Assembly: GCA_964352715.1 (NCBI GenBank)
Contig: CAYGSU010000020.1
Coordinates: forward strand, 1-54,853
Reading direction: 5' to 3'
DNA from: JAVKBW01 sp964352715
GTDB lineage: Bacteria > Pseudomonadota > Alphaproteobacteria > UBA8366 > Aestuariispiraceae
Length of the DNA stretch: 54,853 nt
Positions 43,820-52,466 of the stretch are shown here, one piece after another. The notes under the pieces are model-generated. The model was not told the DNA's origin. It saw nothing but the letters and a program-made list of their open reading frames with translations, and ran no database searches. The position numbers were made by a program, and so were the translations under genes. Positions within the stretch are counted from its first letter, which is position 1, and the number at the start of each line of letters is the position of its first letter.

Positions 43820-44797
43820 ATGCGCCTTCTGTTCGTAACATCCAACCGGCTGGGCGATGCCGTGCTGTCGACGGGCCTGTTGGGCCATCTTCTGGACCGT
43901 CACCCCGATGCCCATGTCACCCTCGTGACCGGCCCGGCGCCGGCCGCCCTGTTTGAAACCGTGCCCGGTCTGGAACGGCTGATCGTGCTGCGCAAGAAAC
44001 CGATGCATGGACATTGGTTTTCGCTGTGGGCGGAAACCGTCACCACCGCCTGGGATGTCGCCGTCGATCTTCGGCGGTCAGCGCTTCTGCCGGCCCTTTT
44101 CGCCCGCCGGAAACTGGTGGTTCCCAAAAGTGACGCCCCGATACATCGGGTTGTCCTGCTGGGAAAAACCGTCGGCCTGCAAGACAACCCGCCCGCGCCC
44201 CGGTTATGGCTGCGGGACACCGACAGAGAGACGGCGCAGACCATCCTGAAACCGGAGCTGGGGCCGGTTCTGGCGATTGGTCCGACCGCAAACTGGCGTG
44301 GCAAGATCTGGCCCGCCGACCGCTTCATCGCCGTCGCCAACGCATTGACGCGACCGGATGGCCCGCTGGCCGGCGGCCGGATCGCCGTCTTCGGCGCACC
44401 CGGAGAAGAAGTACAGGCTTCCGCCGTGACACAGACCTTGCCGACCGACCGGACAATCGACCTTGTCGGCCGGGTGCCCTTGCCGGTCGTTGCCGCCTGT
44501 CTCGCCAGATGCGCGCTGTATATCGGGAACGATTCCGGCCTGATGCATATGGCTGCCGCCGCTGGCATACCGACGCTGGGGCTGTTCGGCCCCTCTCACA
44601 CATCGCTGTATGCCCCCTGGGGACAGAACGCGATGGCGCTGAGAACACCGGAAATGTATGACGAACTGGTCGGAGGGCCTGGTTACGACAGGCATACGGT
44701 CGGGTCGCTGATGACCGGCCTGAAAGCCGACACCGTTATCGGGGCGGCGGAGACTCTTCTGACCGCATCTGCAGCTCGCGCACCTTCAGGTAAATGA
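43820..44797 (+). CDS. Glycosyltransferase family 9 (heptosyltransferase-like)
   Basis: A 325-residue GT-B enzyme. The N-terminal TSNRLGDAVLSTGLL and the C-terminal GNDSGLMHMAAAAGIPTLGLFGPS are GT9 motifs used by LPS heptosyltransferases with ADP-heptose. It is probably peripheral at the inner membrane. Its 3' end overlaps the convergent GT2 gene by 62 bp. Part of the LPS/polysaccharide set at 43.8-48.7 kb. Confidence 0.92.
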   Translation: MRLLFVTSNRLGDAVLSTGLLGHLLDRHPDAHVTLVTGPAPAALFETVPGLERLIVLRKKPMHGHWFSLWAETVTTAWDVAVDLRRSALLPALFARRKLVVPKSDAPIHRVVLLGKTVGLQDNPPAPRLWLRDTDRETAQTILKPELGPVLAIGPTANWRGKIWPADRFIAVANALTRPDGPLAGGRIAVFGAPGEEVQASAVTQTLPTDRTIDLVGRVPLPVVAACLARCALYIGNDSGLMHMAAAAGIPTLGLFGPSHTSLYAPWGQNAMALRTPEMYDELVGGPGYDRHTVGSLMTGLKADTVIGAAETLLTASAARAPSGK

Positions 44798-45530
44798 GCA
44801 ACGGCAGAACCGACGCAAAATATCCCAGCGCCAGACCATAGAAACCCTCGCGATAGCCTTTGCGGCTGACATAGACCCTGAAAAACCGTGAAAACAGACG
44901 GCGGATCGCCTGCCGCAGGCGCGGCGACTGGCCGTTCATGAAAGCATCCTGCGCCATCAGGGTCGAATACCGGTTCATGCGGTCGAACATGTCCGTCAGA
45001 TCGCGATCAACATAATGCACGATGCCGTTCGCAAATCTGCCGCGTTTCACGCCAAGGGTCAGCTTGGGATGGGCGCGTTGCGGGCCCCAGATTTTCGCGC
45101 CCTTGGTGAACAGGCGAATCGCGGCATTCGCGCCGTTATAGGCTCCCCAGCCATAAACGACTTCCCTGTTGCCGATGAAATTGCGGATCGGAACAAGATA
45201 ATAGCCCTCACCGCCATCGGCGATCCGGGCCCGTACTTCCTGTTCAAGTTCAGGCGTGGCGCGTTCATCGGCGTCGATTTCCAGAACCCAGTCATTCCGG
45301 CAGCTTTCGATGCCCAGGTTGCGGCGTTCGCCTTCAATTTCCCATTCCCCTTCGATCAGGGTTGCGCCGGCCTCGCGGGCGATATCCGCCGATCTGTCTG
45401 TCGACCGGTCGAGCACGACGACAATCTCGTCGGCGAAAGCCAGAGACGCCAGACAATCGGGCAATGCATCCTGTTCGTTGCGGGCAACAACGAGGGCCGA
45501 AACCGCGGCGGCGGGCAGTGAATTGATCAT
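44736..45530 (-). CDS. Glycosyltransferase family 2 (WaaE/KdtX-like)
   Basis: A 264-residue GT-A enzyme. ALVVARNEQDALPDCLASLAF near the start, EIVVVLDRSTDRS, and the metal-binding D-A-D in LEIDADERA are typical of LPS-core WaaE-type transferases. Later NFIGNREVVYGWG, HYVDRDLTDMFDRMNRY and a C-terminal hydrophobic segment fit the family. The sugar is unknown. It converges with the GT9 gene. The 45531-45826 interval beyond its start holds no gene I can support. Confidence 0.92.
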   Translation of the reverse strand: MINSLPAAAVSALVVARNEQDALPDCLASLAFADEIVVVLDRSTDRSADIAREAGATLIEGEWEIEGERRNLGIESCRNDWVLEIDADERATPELEQEVRARIADGGEGYYLVPIRNFIGNREVVYGWGAYNGANAAIRLFTKGAKIWGPQRAHPKLTLGVKRGRFANGIVHYVDRDLTDMFDRMNRYSTLMAQDAFMNGQSPRLRQAIRRLFSRFFRVYVSRKGYREGFYGLALGYFASVLPLLIYLKVRELQMRSEESPPPR

Positions 45531-45826
45531 GCCCGGTCTTTACCCGAAATCATGCGATGCATAAAGCGACAAGAATTTGCCATCGAAACAGGCCCTGTTT
45601 AATGTTCCGCATCGTCAGCGGCGTTCCGCAGGCGATGCCATAAAGTACGCCACCGGCAATTTCGTCGCGGCGGGTTCGCTCACGAGGGTTTCATGACGCT
45701 GTTCGACGAGTCTTTCAAACAATCCGACCGTCCGGCGTTGAGGCATCGTCTTGTTGCAGCCGCCGCCGGGGAAAACGGTCCGGCGCCGACAAGACCTGTG
45801 CAGCCGTAGCCGGCCCAACCAGCCTC

Positions 45827-46864
45827 ATGGAACATCCCAGAATACTTCAGGTCATGGCCGGCGCAGATGTCGGCGGCGCCGAAGGCTTTTTCGTGCGCCT
45901 TACAAAGGCGCTGGCAGCCGCCGGTGCTCCGCAAATGGCGGCGATCCGCCGGCACGAGTCACGCCGCCGACAGCTTGTCGAAGCCGGCGTCGAGGTGCGT
46001 GAACTGCCGTTCCGCAAATGGTTCGATTTCACGACGACGCCCGGCCTTCGCGCCCTGGCCGGCGATTTCAGGGCCGATGTCGTTCTCGCCTGGATGAACC
46101 GCGCGGCGGCGGCCATTCCCCGGGGCGACTGGGTAACGGCGGGCCGGCTGGGCGGATACTATAAACTGTCGAATTACCGGGCCTGTGATCACCTTGTCGG
46201 CAACACGCCGGACCTGCGCGACTATCTGATCCGCGAAGGCTGGCCGTCGGAACGCGCCTGGTACCTGCCGAATTTCGTCGATGACCGCCGTATGCCGCCG
46301 GTCGACCGCGCCAGTCTCGACACGCCCGCCAATGCGCCGCTGATCCTCTGTCTCGGACGCCTGCACCGCAACAAGGCGTTCGACACCGCGCTGCATGTTC
46401 TGGCGAAGGTTCCGGACGCCATTCTGTGGCTCGCCGGGAACGGGCCGGAGGAACAGGCGCTTAAAAAGCTTGCCGACGAACTTGGCGTCACCCACCGCGT
46501 GCGGTTCCTCGGATGGCGTACCGATATGGCAGCGCTTCTGGCTGCTGCCGATGTGTTTTTGTGTTCGTCGCGTCACGAACCGCTGGGCAACATCGTGCTG
46601 GAGGCCTGGGCCCATGGCGTGCCGGTCGTCGCAGCAGCATCGCAGGGCCCCGGCCAACTCATCACGCATGGCAATACCGGGCTGTTGGCGCCGATTGACG
46701 ATGCGGACGCGCTGGCTGTGAATGTCAGACAATTGATCGATGACCCGTCGGTTGGCGTTGCACTTGGCGGCACGGCGCAAGCTGCCTATGTTGCATCCTA
46801 TTCCGAGGGACCTGTCGTGAACGCCTATCTGGATTTCTTCGACAGAATCACATCGCATCGTTAA
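45827..46864 (+). CDS. Glycosyltransferase family 4
   Basis: A 345-residue GT-B enzyme. The N-terminal VMAGADVGGAEGFFVRLTKAL holds the acceptor-side glycine loop. The C-terminal LCLGRLHRNKAFDTALHVLA, VRFLGWRTDMAALLAAADVF and SSRHEPLGNIVLEAWAHGVP carry the E-x7-E nucleotide-sugar motif. It lies 35 bp before asnB on the same strand, so they are likely one unit. The acceptor is unknown. Confidence 0.92.
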   Translation: MEHPRILQVMAGADVGGAEGFFVRLTKALAAAGAPQMAAIRRHESRRRQLVEAGVEVRELPFRKWFDFTTTPGLRALAGDFRADVVLAWMNRAAAAIPRGDWVTAGRLGGYYKLSNYRACDHLVGNTPDLRDYLIREGWPSERAWYLPNFVDDRRMPPVDRASLDTPANAPLILCLGRLHRNKAFDTALHVLAKVPDAILWLAGNGPEEQALKKLADELGVTHRVRFLGWRTDMAALLAAADVFLCSSRHEPLGNIVLEAWAHGVPVVAAASQGPGQLITHGNTGLLAPIDDADALAVNVRQLIDDPSVGVALGGTAQAAYVASYSEGPVVNAYLDFFDRITSHR

Positions 46865-46899
46865 ACGGCAACAACCACCACCAACGGAAACCGACAGTC

Positions 46900-48669
46900 A
46901 TGTGCGGAATCGCAGGCGTGATGACAACGACAGGGCGGCCGCCGACGACCGCCCAGCTTCACGACCTGTCGGCGGCGCTTGCCCATCGGGGCCCCGATGG
47001 TGATGGCCAGCATGTCGCCAGCGATGTCGGCATGGTGCAGACGCGGCTTGCCATCATCGACCTCGCAACCGGCGACCAGCCACTATACGAACCGGGCGGC
47101 GCGGCGCTTGTCGCCAACGGTGAAATATACAACTACATCGAACTGCAGGCCGGCCTGCGCGATGCCGGCGTAACGCTGGCAACGGGGTCCGATTGCGAAC
47201 CCGTCCTGCATCTGTACCGACGCCACGGTCTGGATTTCGTCAATTCGCTGCGTGGCATGTACGCCATCGCCATTCATGACCCGACAGAGGGACGGTTGGT
47301 CCTGTCGCGCGATCCGTTCGGCATCAAACCGCTTTACTATGTCGAAACAGGCGGTCATTTCGCTTTCGCATCGGAAGCACAGGCGCTTGCCGCCGCCGGC
47401 CTTGCCTCGCCGCCCGCAGTGGATCCGCGCCACCGCGATGAACTGCTGCAACTGCAATTCACCTGCGGTCCGGAGACCATTCTGCAGGGAATTCAACGGC
47501 TGATGCCAGGCGAAACCATCGTTGTGCGCGGCGGTCGCATCGTCGAACGCCGGTATAAGGCCGCCCTGCCGGATGCTGCCGCACCGAATATATCGGAAGC
47601 CGAAGCGATCGATGCGCTTGAAAAGGCCCTGACCGACAGTGTGATGGTGCATCAGCGGTCGGATGTTCCCTACGGTCTGTTCCTTTCCGGCGGCATCGAT
47701 TCAAGCGCCATCCTGGCCCTGATGGCGAAACTGAACGACACGCCCGTCACTGCCTTCACGGCGGGGTTTCCCGGCTCCGATGTGACGGACGAACGCGACC
47801 GTGCAAGGGAACTGGCCCGGCTGGTCGGCGCTGACCATCACGAGGTGACCTTCGATGAAAGCGACTTCTGGTCGCTTCTACCGACAATCGCCGGCGCCAT
47901 GGACGACCCGGCAGCGGATTACGCGACCCTTCCGACCTGGAAATTGGCCGAAACGGCAGCGCAGAGCCTGAAGGTCATCCTGTGCGGCGAAGGTGGCGAT
48001 GAACTGTTTGCCGGCTATGGGCGGTACCGCAGCGTGCTGCGACCATGGATACTGGGCGGGCGCACGGTCAGGCACCGGGGCGCATTCGACCGGCTGGATG
48101 TTCTGCGCGACAAGAGCGATTCATGGCGCGATGGCATTGCCAGCACGGCGGCGCTGTCCGCGTCGCAGGGACGGTCAAAACTGCAGATCGCCCAGGCGAT
48201 CGACTGCACCGACTGGCTGTCGCAGGATCTCTTGACGAAACTCGACCGCTGTCTGATGGCGCATGGACTGGAAGGCCGCACGCCGTTTCTTGATCCTGCG
48301 GTCGCAGCCGCCTCGTTCCCCCTGCCGGACCGCTTCAAGATCCGCAACGGGCTGGGTAAATGGATCCTCCGGAAATGGCTGGACGGGGCAATGCCCGCTG
48401 CCGATGCCTTCTCCCGCAAACGCGGCTTTACCGTGCCGGTGGGCACCTGGATCAACAGCCGGGCGGACCAGCTGGGCCCGCTGATGGAAAAACAGGAATC
48501 CCTGCAAGAGATCTGCAAAACAGGCACGATAAGCCCGTTGCTGAAGTCACACGGGAAACGCAGCGGATTTGCGGCCTGGGTTCTGCTGTTCTACGCCCTT
48601 TGGCACAAACGCCATGTCGAACAGGTCGACACCCGTGGCGCTACCATCATGGATGCGCTGTCTGCATAG
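46900..48669 (+). CDS. asnB: Asparagine synthase (glutamine-hydrolysing)
   Basis: A 589-residue AsnB-type amidotransferase. The catalytic Cys2 is in MCGIAGV. The class II glutaminase covers 1-210 and the synthetase domain has LFLSGGIDSS near 260 and a later LCGEGGDELFAGYGRY. AsnB proteins inside sugar clusters often amidate sugars or aminoacyl groups in LPS rather than making free asparagine; the position after a GT4 gene fits that but does not prove it. The start has GGAAA about nine bases upstream. Confidence 0.93.
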   Translation: MCGIAGVMTTTGRPPTTAQLHDLSAALAHRGPDGDGQHVASDVGMVQTRLAIIDLATGDQPLYEPGGAALVANGEIYNYIELQAGLRDAGVTLATGSDCEPVLHLYRRHGLDFVNSLRGMYAIAIHDPTEGRLVLSRDPFGIKPLYYVETGGHFAFASEAQALAAAGLASPPAVDPRHRDELLQLQFTCGPETILQGIQRLMPGETIVVRGGRIVERRYKAALPDAAAPNISEAEAIDALEKALTDSVMVHQRSDVPYGLFLSGGIDSSAILALMAKLNDTPVTAFTAGFPGSDVTDERDRARELARLVGADHHEVTFDESDFWSLLPTIAGAMDDPAADYATLPTWKLAETAAQSLKVILCGEGGDELFAGYGRYRSVLRPWILGGRTVRHRGAFDRLDVLRDKSDSWRDGIASTAALSASQGRSKLQIAQAIDCTDWLSQDLLTKLDRCLMAHGLEGRTPFLDPAVAAASFPLPDRFKIRNGLGKWILRKWLDGAMPAADAFSRKRGFTVPVGTWINSRADQLGPLMEKQESLQEICKTGTISPLLKSHGKRSGFAAWVLLFYALWHKRHVEQVDTRGATIMDALSA

Positions 48670-48682
48670 AGCGGTTAACGTC

Positions 48683-49609
48683 CTAGCTTTTCTTTTGTTT
48701 TGCAGAATATGTGGAAACAGCATCCGTGATCTGCCCGGCCATCTGCGCAGCGTCGGATTCCGGATTGAAACCAAGCAGGATCGCATCCGACAGCGGTTTC
48801 AGAAGATCGATATCCTTCTTGCTCGGATTGTCGAGATCGCCGGCAAGGCGTTCGGCCACTTCCAGCATCGATGTGCACAGATTGTTTACGTGATCGTATT
48901 CACTGCCTTCCATCCGCACGCCGGTATCGCGCGCCACATCGACCATACGGTCCAGGTTCGACTTCAAGTCGGGGCTTTTTGTTTTCCCCTCCATCAGCAG
49001 CGGCAGCACCAGTTCAACGAGGAACGCAAGCTGGAACGCGTTGCGCTTCAGGCGTTGGTCATTGATATCATCCTGCACCTTGGCGATCATCGCATTGAGC
49101 GATGTCTGGTCGATCTTCTCGCCCTTGATCTTCTGCTCGAACGTATTGGGCACATCGATCAGCGGCACATCCGACCCCCTGGCGGCATCCTTGCGCCGGT
49201 CCGGGCCAATATAGTCGCTGGTGACGACAAACGGCTTGCGGTTCTCAACCAGCGCAATCATGCGTTCGACCAGTTGCCCTGGCGAGATGGGCTTTACCAG
49301 AAGGTCGTCCGCGCCGCTGCTGGCACAGGCCTTCACGGTTTCCTGTTTCGGTTGCCACAGGGTCAGAATAACAGGAATGAACGGGTTGATGCCAAGCTTT
49401 CCCTGGCGGATTTTAGATACCAGGTCCGGAACGTTTTCACCGCTGAGCTGGGCATCGAGAACCAGCAGATCAGGCTGGCGGCGTTCGACATGTTGCCGGA
49501 CAGCGTTGAATTTCTCATAGTCCACGACATTCGAAAAACCGACCCGGTGCAGGGCAGCACGGAACGCCGAGCGCAGGTTGCGTTCGGGTTCGCCGAACAC
49601 AATCTCCAC
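48683..49609 (-). CDS. REC-domain protein with unknown C-terminal domain
   Basis: About 308 residues. Residues 1-125 form a receiver domain with phospho-acceptor Asp in PDLLVLDAQL, Thr-x-Trp after ILT, and Lys in LLVKPIS. The remaining 180 residues are mostly helical (DQTSLNAMIAKVQDDI, LAFLVELVLPLLMEG) with no DNA-binding or enzymatic domain that I recognise. I used the GTG at 49609, since the receiver begins there and GAGG lies upstream; a TTG at 49645 is possible. No kinase gene is adjacent. Confidence 0.8.
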   Translation of the reverse strand: MEIVFGEPERNLRSAFRAALHRVGFSNVVDYEKFNAVRQHVERRQPDLLVLDAQLSGENVPDLVSKIRQGKLGINPFIPVILTLWQPKQETVKACASSGADDLLVKPISPGQLVERMIALVENRKPFVVTSDYIGPDRRKDAARGSDVPLIDVPNTFEQKIKGEKIDQTSLNAMIAKVQDDINDQRLKRNAFQLAFLVELVLPLLMEGKTKSPDLKSNLDRMVDVARDTGVRMEGSEYDHVNNLCTSMLEVAERLAGDLDNPSKKDIDLLKPLSDAILLGFNPESDAAQMAGQITDAVSTYSAKQKKS

Positions 49610-49738
49610 ATTTTTTCGTCCCTCGGTTTTCGACCCTAAAGCCAAGCCACGTTACCCTGATTGCAGTGCGAAAGCATTAATCAGACCGGTCTATAGTACT
49701 GATTTAGTCCTGTCACGGCTTCCGAAACAGGCATCGGC

Positions 49739-52453
49739 TTATTTTTTCAGGGCGTCGGCCAACTTGATCGCCGCCTGAGCCGCTGCCAATCGTGCAATCG
49801 GCACCCGAAATGGTGAACAGGAAACATAGTCGAGACCCGCTTTTTCGCAGAACGCGATCGAATTCGGATCACCGCCATGTTCGCCGCAGATCCCCAGCTT
49901 CAGGTCCTTGCGAACCGCCCGCCCGCGTTCCTTGGCAATCTCGATCAATTCGCCCACCCCATCGACATCGATGGTCTGGAACGGATCATGTTCGAGAATA
50001 CCCAGCTTTTCATAGCTTGTCAGGAAGGCCGCCGCGTCATCCCGGCTGAGGCCGAACGTTGTCTGCGTCAGATCGTTGGTGCCAAAGCTGAAGAATTCCG
50101 CCGTTTCCGCGATCTCTCCGGCGCGCAGGGCTGCCCGAGGCAACTCAATCATCGTTCCCACCGTGTAGATCGGTTTTTGGCCGAGATCGACTTCAACCTC
50201 GCCGGCCACTCTGTCGACAACCGCCTTCAGCAGATCAAGCTCCTTGCGGATACCGACCAGCGGAATCATCACCTCAACCTTCGCCGGGTTGCCTGTGGCC
50301 TTGCCTGATTCAATCGAGGCTTCAAAGATTGCCCGCGCCTGCATCTCGCAAATTTCCGGATAGGAATTCAAAAGCCGGCAGCCGCGATGGCCCAGCATGG
50401 GGTTCGCTTCGTGCAGCAGGGCAGCGCGGCGACGGATGCGTTCGGCGCTGATGCCAAGCGATTTCGCCAGATCGTCGAATTCAGCGTTTTCGCGCGGCAG
50501 GAATTCATGCAGCGGCGGGTCCAGCAGGCGCACCGTTACCGGCAGACCGGCCATCACCGTGAACAGCTCGACAAAATCTTCCCGCTGCATCGGCAGAATT
50601 TTCGCCAGTGCCGCGCGGCGGCCTTTCTCGTTTTCCGCCAGGATCATTTCACGCATCGCGATGATCCGACCGCCTTCGAAGAACATGTGCTCGGTTCGGC
50701 ACAGGCCGATGCCTTCCGCACCGAAGTCCCGGGCGTGCTTCACATCTTCCGGCGTTTCGGCATTCGCCCGAACACCCAGCCGGCGATGCTTGTCCGACCA
50801 TTCCATAATACGAGCAAAGTGGCCGCTCAGTTTCGGCTGAACCGTCGGCACCCGTCCTTTGATGATCTCGCCCGTAGCCCCGTCAAGGGTGAGCCAGTCG
50901 CCCTCGTCGATCTTGATAGACCCGACGGTCAGATGGCCTTCCTTATAGTCGACATTGATGCTTCCCGCCCCGGCGACACAGGGTCGGCCCATGCCCCGCG
51001 CAACGACAGCTGCGTGGCTGGTCATGCCGCCACGCGTTGTCAGAATACCTTCCGCCGCATGCATGCCGTGAATGTCTTCCGGCGAGGTTTCAATTCGGAC
51101 CAGGATTACCTTGTCGCCGGCCAGCGCCTTGCGTTCGGCCTCATCAGCGGAGAACACGACCGTCCCCGTCGCCGCGCCCGGGCTTGCCGGCAGACCTTTG
51201 GCGATGACCGTCTTTTTCGCTTTCGGGTCCAGCATCGGATGCAGGATCTGATCAAGCGATTGCGGCTCGATCCGGCAGACCGCCGTACGTTCGTCGATCA
51301 GGCCTTCGTCCACCATGTCGCAGGCGATGCGAATAGCAGCGGCGCCGGTACGTTTGCCGTTTCTGGTCTGCAGCATGTAGAGCTTCTGCTGCTGCACCGT
51401 GAATTCAATGTCCTGCATGTCCAGGTAATGCTTTTCGAGAAGGTCGCGAACCTCGACAAGCTGCCGGAAAACCTCCGGCATGGTTTCTTCCATTGCGGGC
51501 AGACTGGAGCCCTGTGCCTCCTTGCCCTGGATCGTCAGATGCTGCGGTGTGCGAATGCCGGCGACGACATCCTCGCCCTGCGCATTCACCAGATATTCAC
51601 CGTAAAAGTCGTTTACACCGGTCGACGGGTCGCGGGTAAAGGCGACACCGGTCGCGCAATCGTCACCCATATTGCCGAACACCATCGCCTGAACGTTGAC
51701 GGCCGTGCCCCAGTCTTCCGGAATGTCGTGCAGGCGACGGTAGACCACCGCGCGCGGTGTCTGCCAGGAGCCGAAAACCGCGCCAATCGCCGCCCACATC
51801 TGCGCCTTCACGTCCTGCGGGAACGGTTCGCCGAGTTCGTCCTCGACAGCCTTCTTGTACTGCACAATCAACGCCTTCAGGTCATCCGCGCTGAGCTCGG
51901 TATCCTGCGATACGCCGCGACGGTCTTTCACGTCGTCCAGCAAATCTTCAAAAACCAGATGGTCGACACCAAGCACCACGTCACCGAACATCTGGATGAA
52001 ACGACGGTAGCTGTCATAGGCAAACCGGGCATCGCCGCTGGCGATCGCCAGGCCTTCGACGGTTTCGTCATTGAGACCGAGGTTCAGCACCGTATCCATC
52101 ATGCCCGGCATCGAAACCCGCGCGCCCGACCGAACGGAGACCAGAAGAGGGGCGACAGCATCACCGAATTTCGTGCTGACGATTTTTTCAACGGCTGCAA
52201 GCGCTGCATCGACTTCCGCCGACAGACTTTCGGGATAGCTCTTGGCTTTCTGAAAATAAGTGCAGACTTCGGTCGTGATGGTGAAACCCGGCGGCACGGG
52301 AAGACCGATATTCGACATTTCAGCCAGGTTGGCGCCTTTGCCACCGAGCAGGTTTTTCATATCGGCACGGCCTTCGGCAGAGCCGTCGCCAAAGCTGTAA
52401 ACCCATTTATCCGTCACGTCGCTACTCCCAGGAGTTTCCGTAAGCGTGTTCAT
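49739..52453 (-). CDS. ppdK: Pyruvate, phosphate dikinase
   Basis: A 904-residue enzyme converting pyruvate, ATP and Pi to phosphoenolpyruvate, AMP and PPi. The N-terminal nucleotide domain has LLGGKGANLAEM near 35. The swivelling phosphohistidine is His480 in GGMTSHAAVVARGMG. The C-terminal PEP domain has SFGTNDLTQTTFGLSRDD and GICGEHGGDP. Length and motifs are complete. It is 13 bp downstream of glyS on the same strand. A gluconeogenic role suits growth on C1/C2 fragments or amino acids. Confidence 0.96.
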   Translation of the reverse strand: MNTLTETPGSSDVTDKWVYSFGDGSAEGRADMKNLLGGKGANLAEMSNIGLPVPPGFTITTEVCTYFQKAKSYPESLSAEVDAALAAVEKIVSTKFGDAVAPLLVSVRSGARVSMPGMMDTVLNLGLNDETVEGLAIASGDARFAYDSYRRFIQMFGDVVLGVDHLVFEDLLDDVKDRRGVSQDTELSADDLKALIVQYKKAVEDELGEPFPQDVKAQMWAAIGAVFGSWQTPRAVVYRRLHDIPEDWGTAVNVQAMVFGNMGDDCATGVAFTRDPSTGVNDFYGEYLVNAQGEDVVAGIRTPQHLTIQGKEAQGSSLPAMEETMPEVFRQLVEVRDLLEKHYLDMQDIEFTVQQQKLYMLQTRNGKRTGAAAIRIACDMVDEGLIDERTAVCRIEPQSLDQILHPMLDPKAKKTVIAKGLPASPGAATGTVVFSADEAERKALAGDKVILVRIETSPEDIHGMHAAEGILTTRGGMTSHAAVVARGMGRPCVAGAGSINVDYKEGHLTVGSIKIDEGDWLTLDGATGEIIKGRVPTVQPKLSGHFARIMEWSDKHRRLGVRANAETPEDVKHARDFGAEGIGLCRTEHMFFEGGRIIAMREMILAENEKGRRAALAKILPMQREDFVELFTVMAGLPVTVRLLDPPLHEFLPRENAEFDDLAKSLGISAERIRRRAALLHEANPMLGHRGCRLLNSYPEICEMQARAIFEASIESGKATGNPAKVEVMIPLVGIRKELDLLKAVVDRVAGEVEVDLGQKPIYTVGTMIELPRAALRAGEIAETAEFFSFGTNDLTQTTFGLSRDDAAAFLTSYEKLGILEHDPFQTIDVDGVGELIEIAKERGRAVRKDLKLGICGEHGGDPNSIAFCEKAGLDYVSCSPFRVPIARLAAAQAAIKLADALKK

Positions 52454-52466
52454 TCAATCAATCTAC

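Noticed and set aside
45693..45809. A 38-codon ORF (MTLFDESFKQ...) with a GAGGG site upstream, in the interval before the GT4 gene.
   Set aside because: Too short, no family and no conserved neighbour relation; left out for lack of support.
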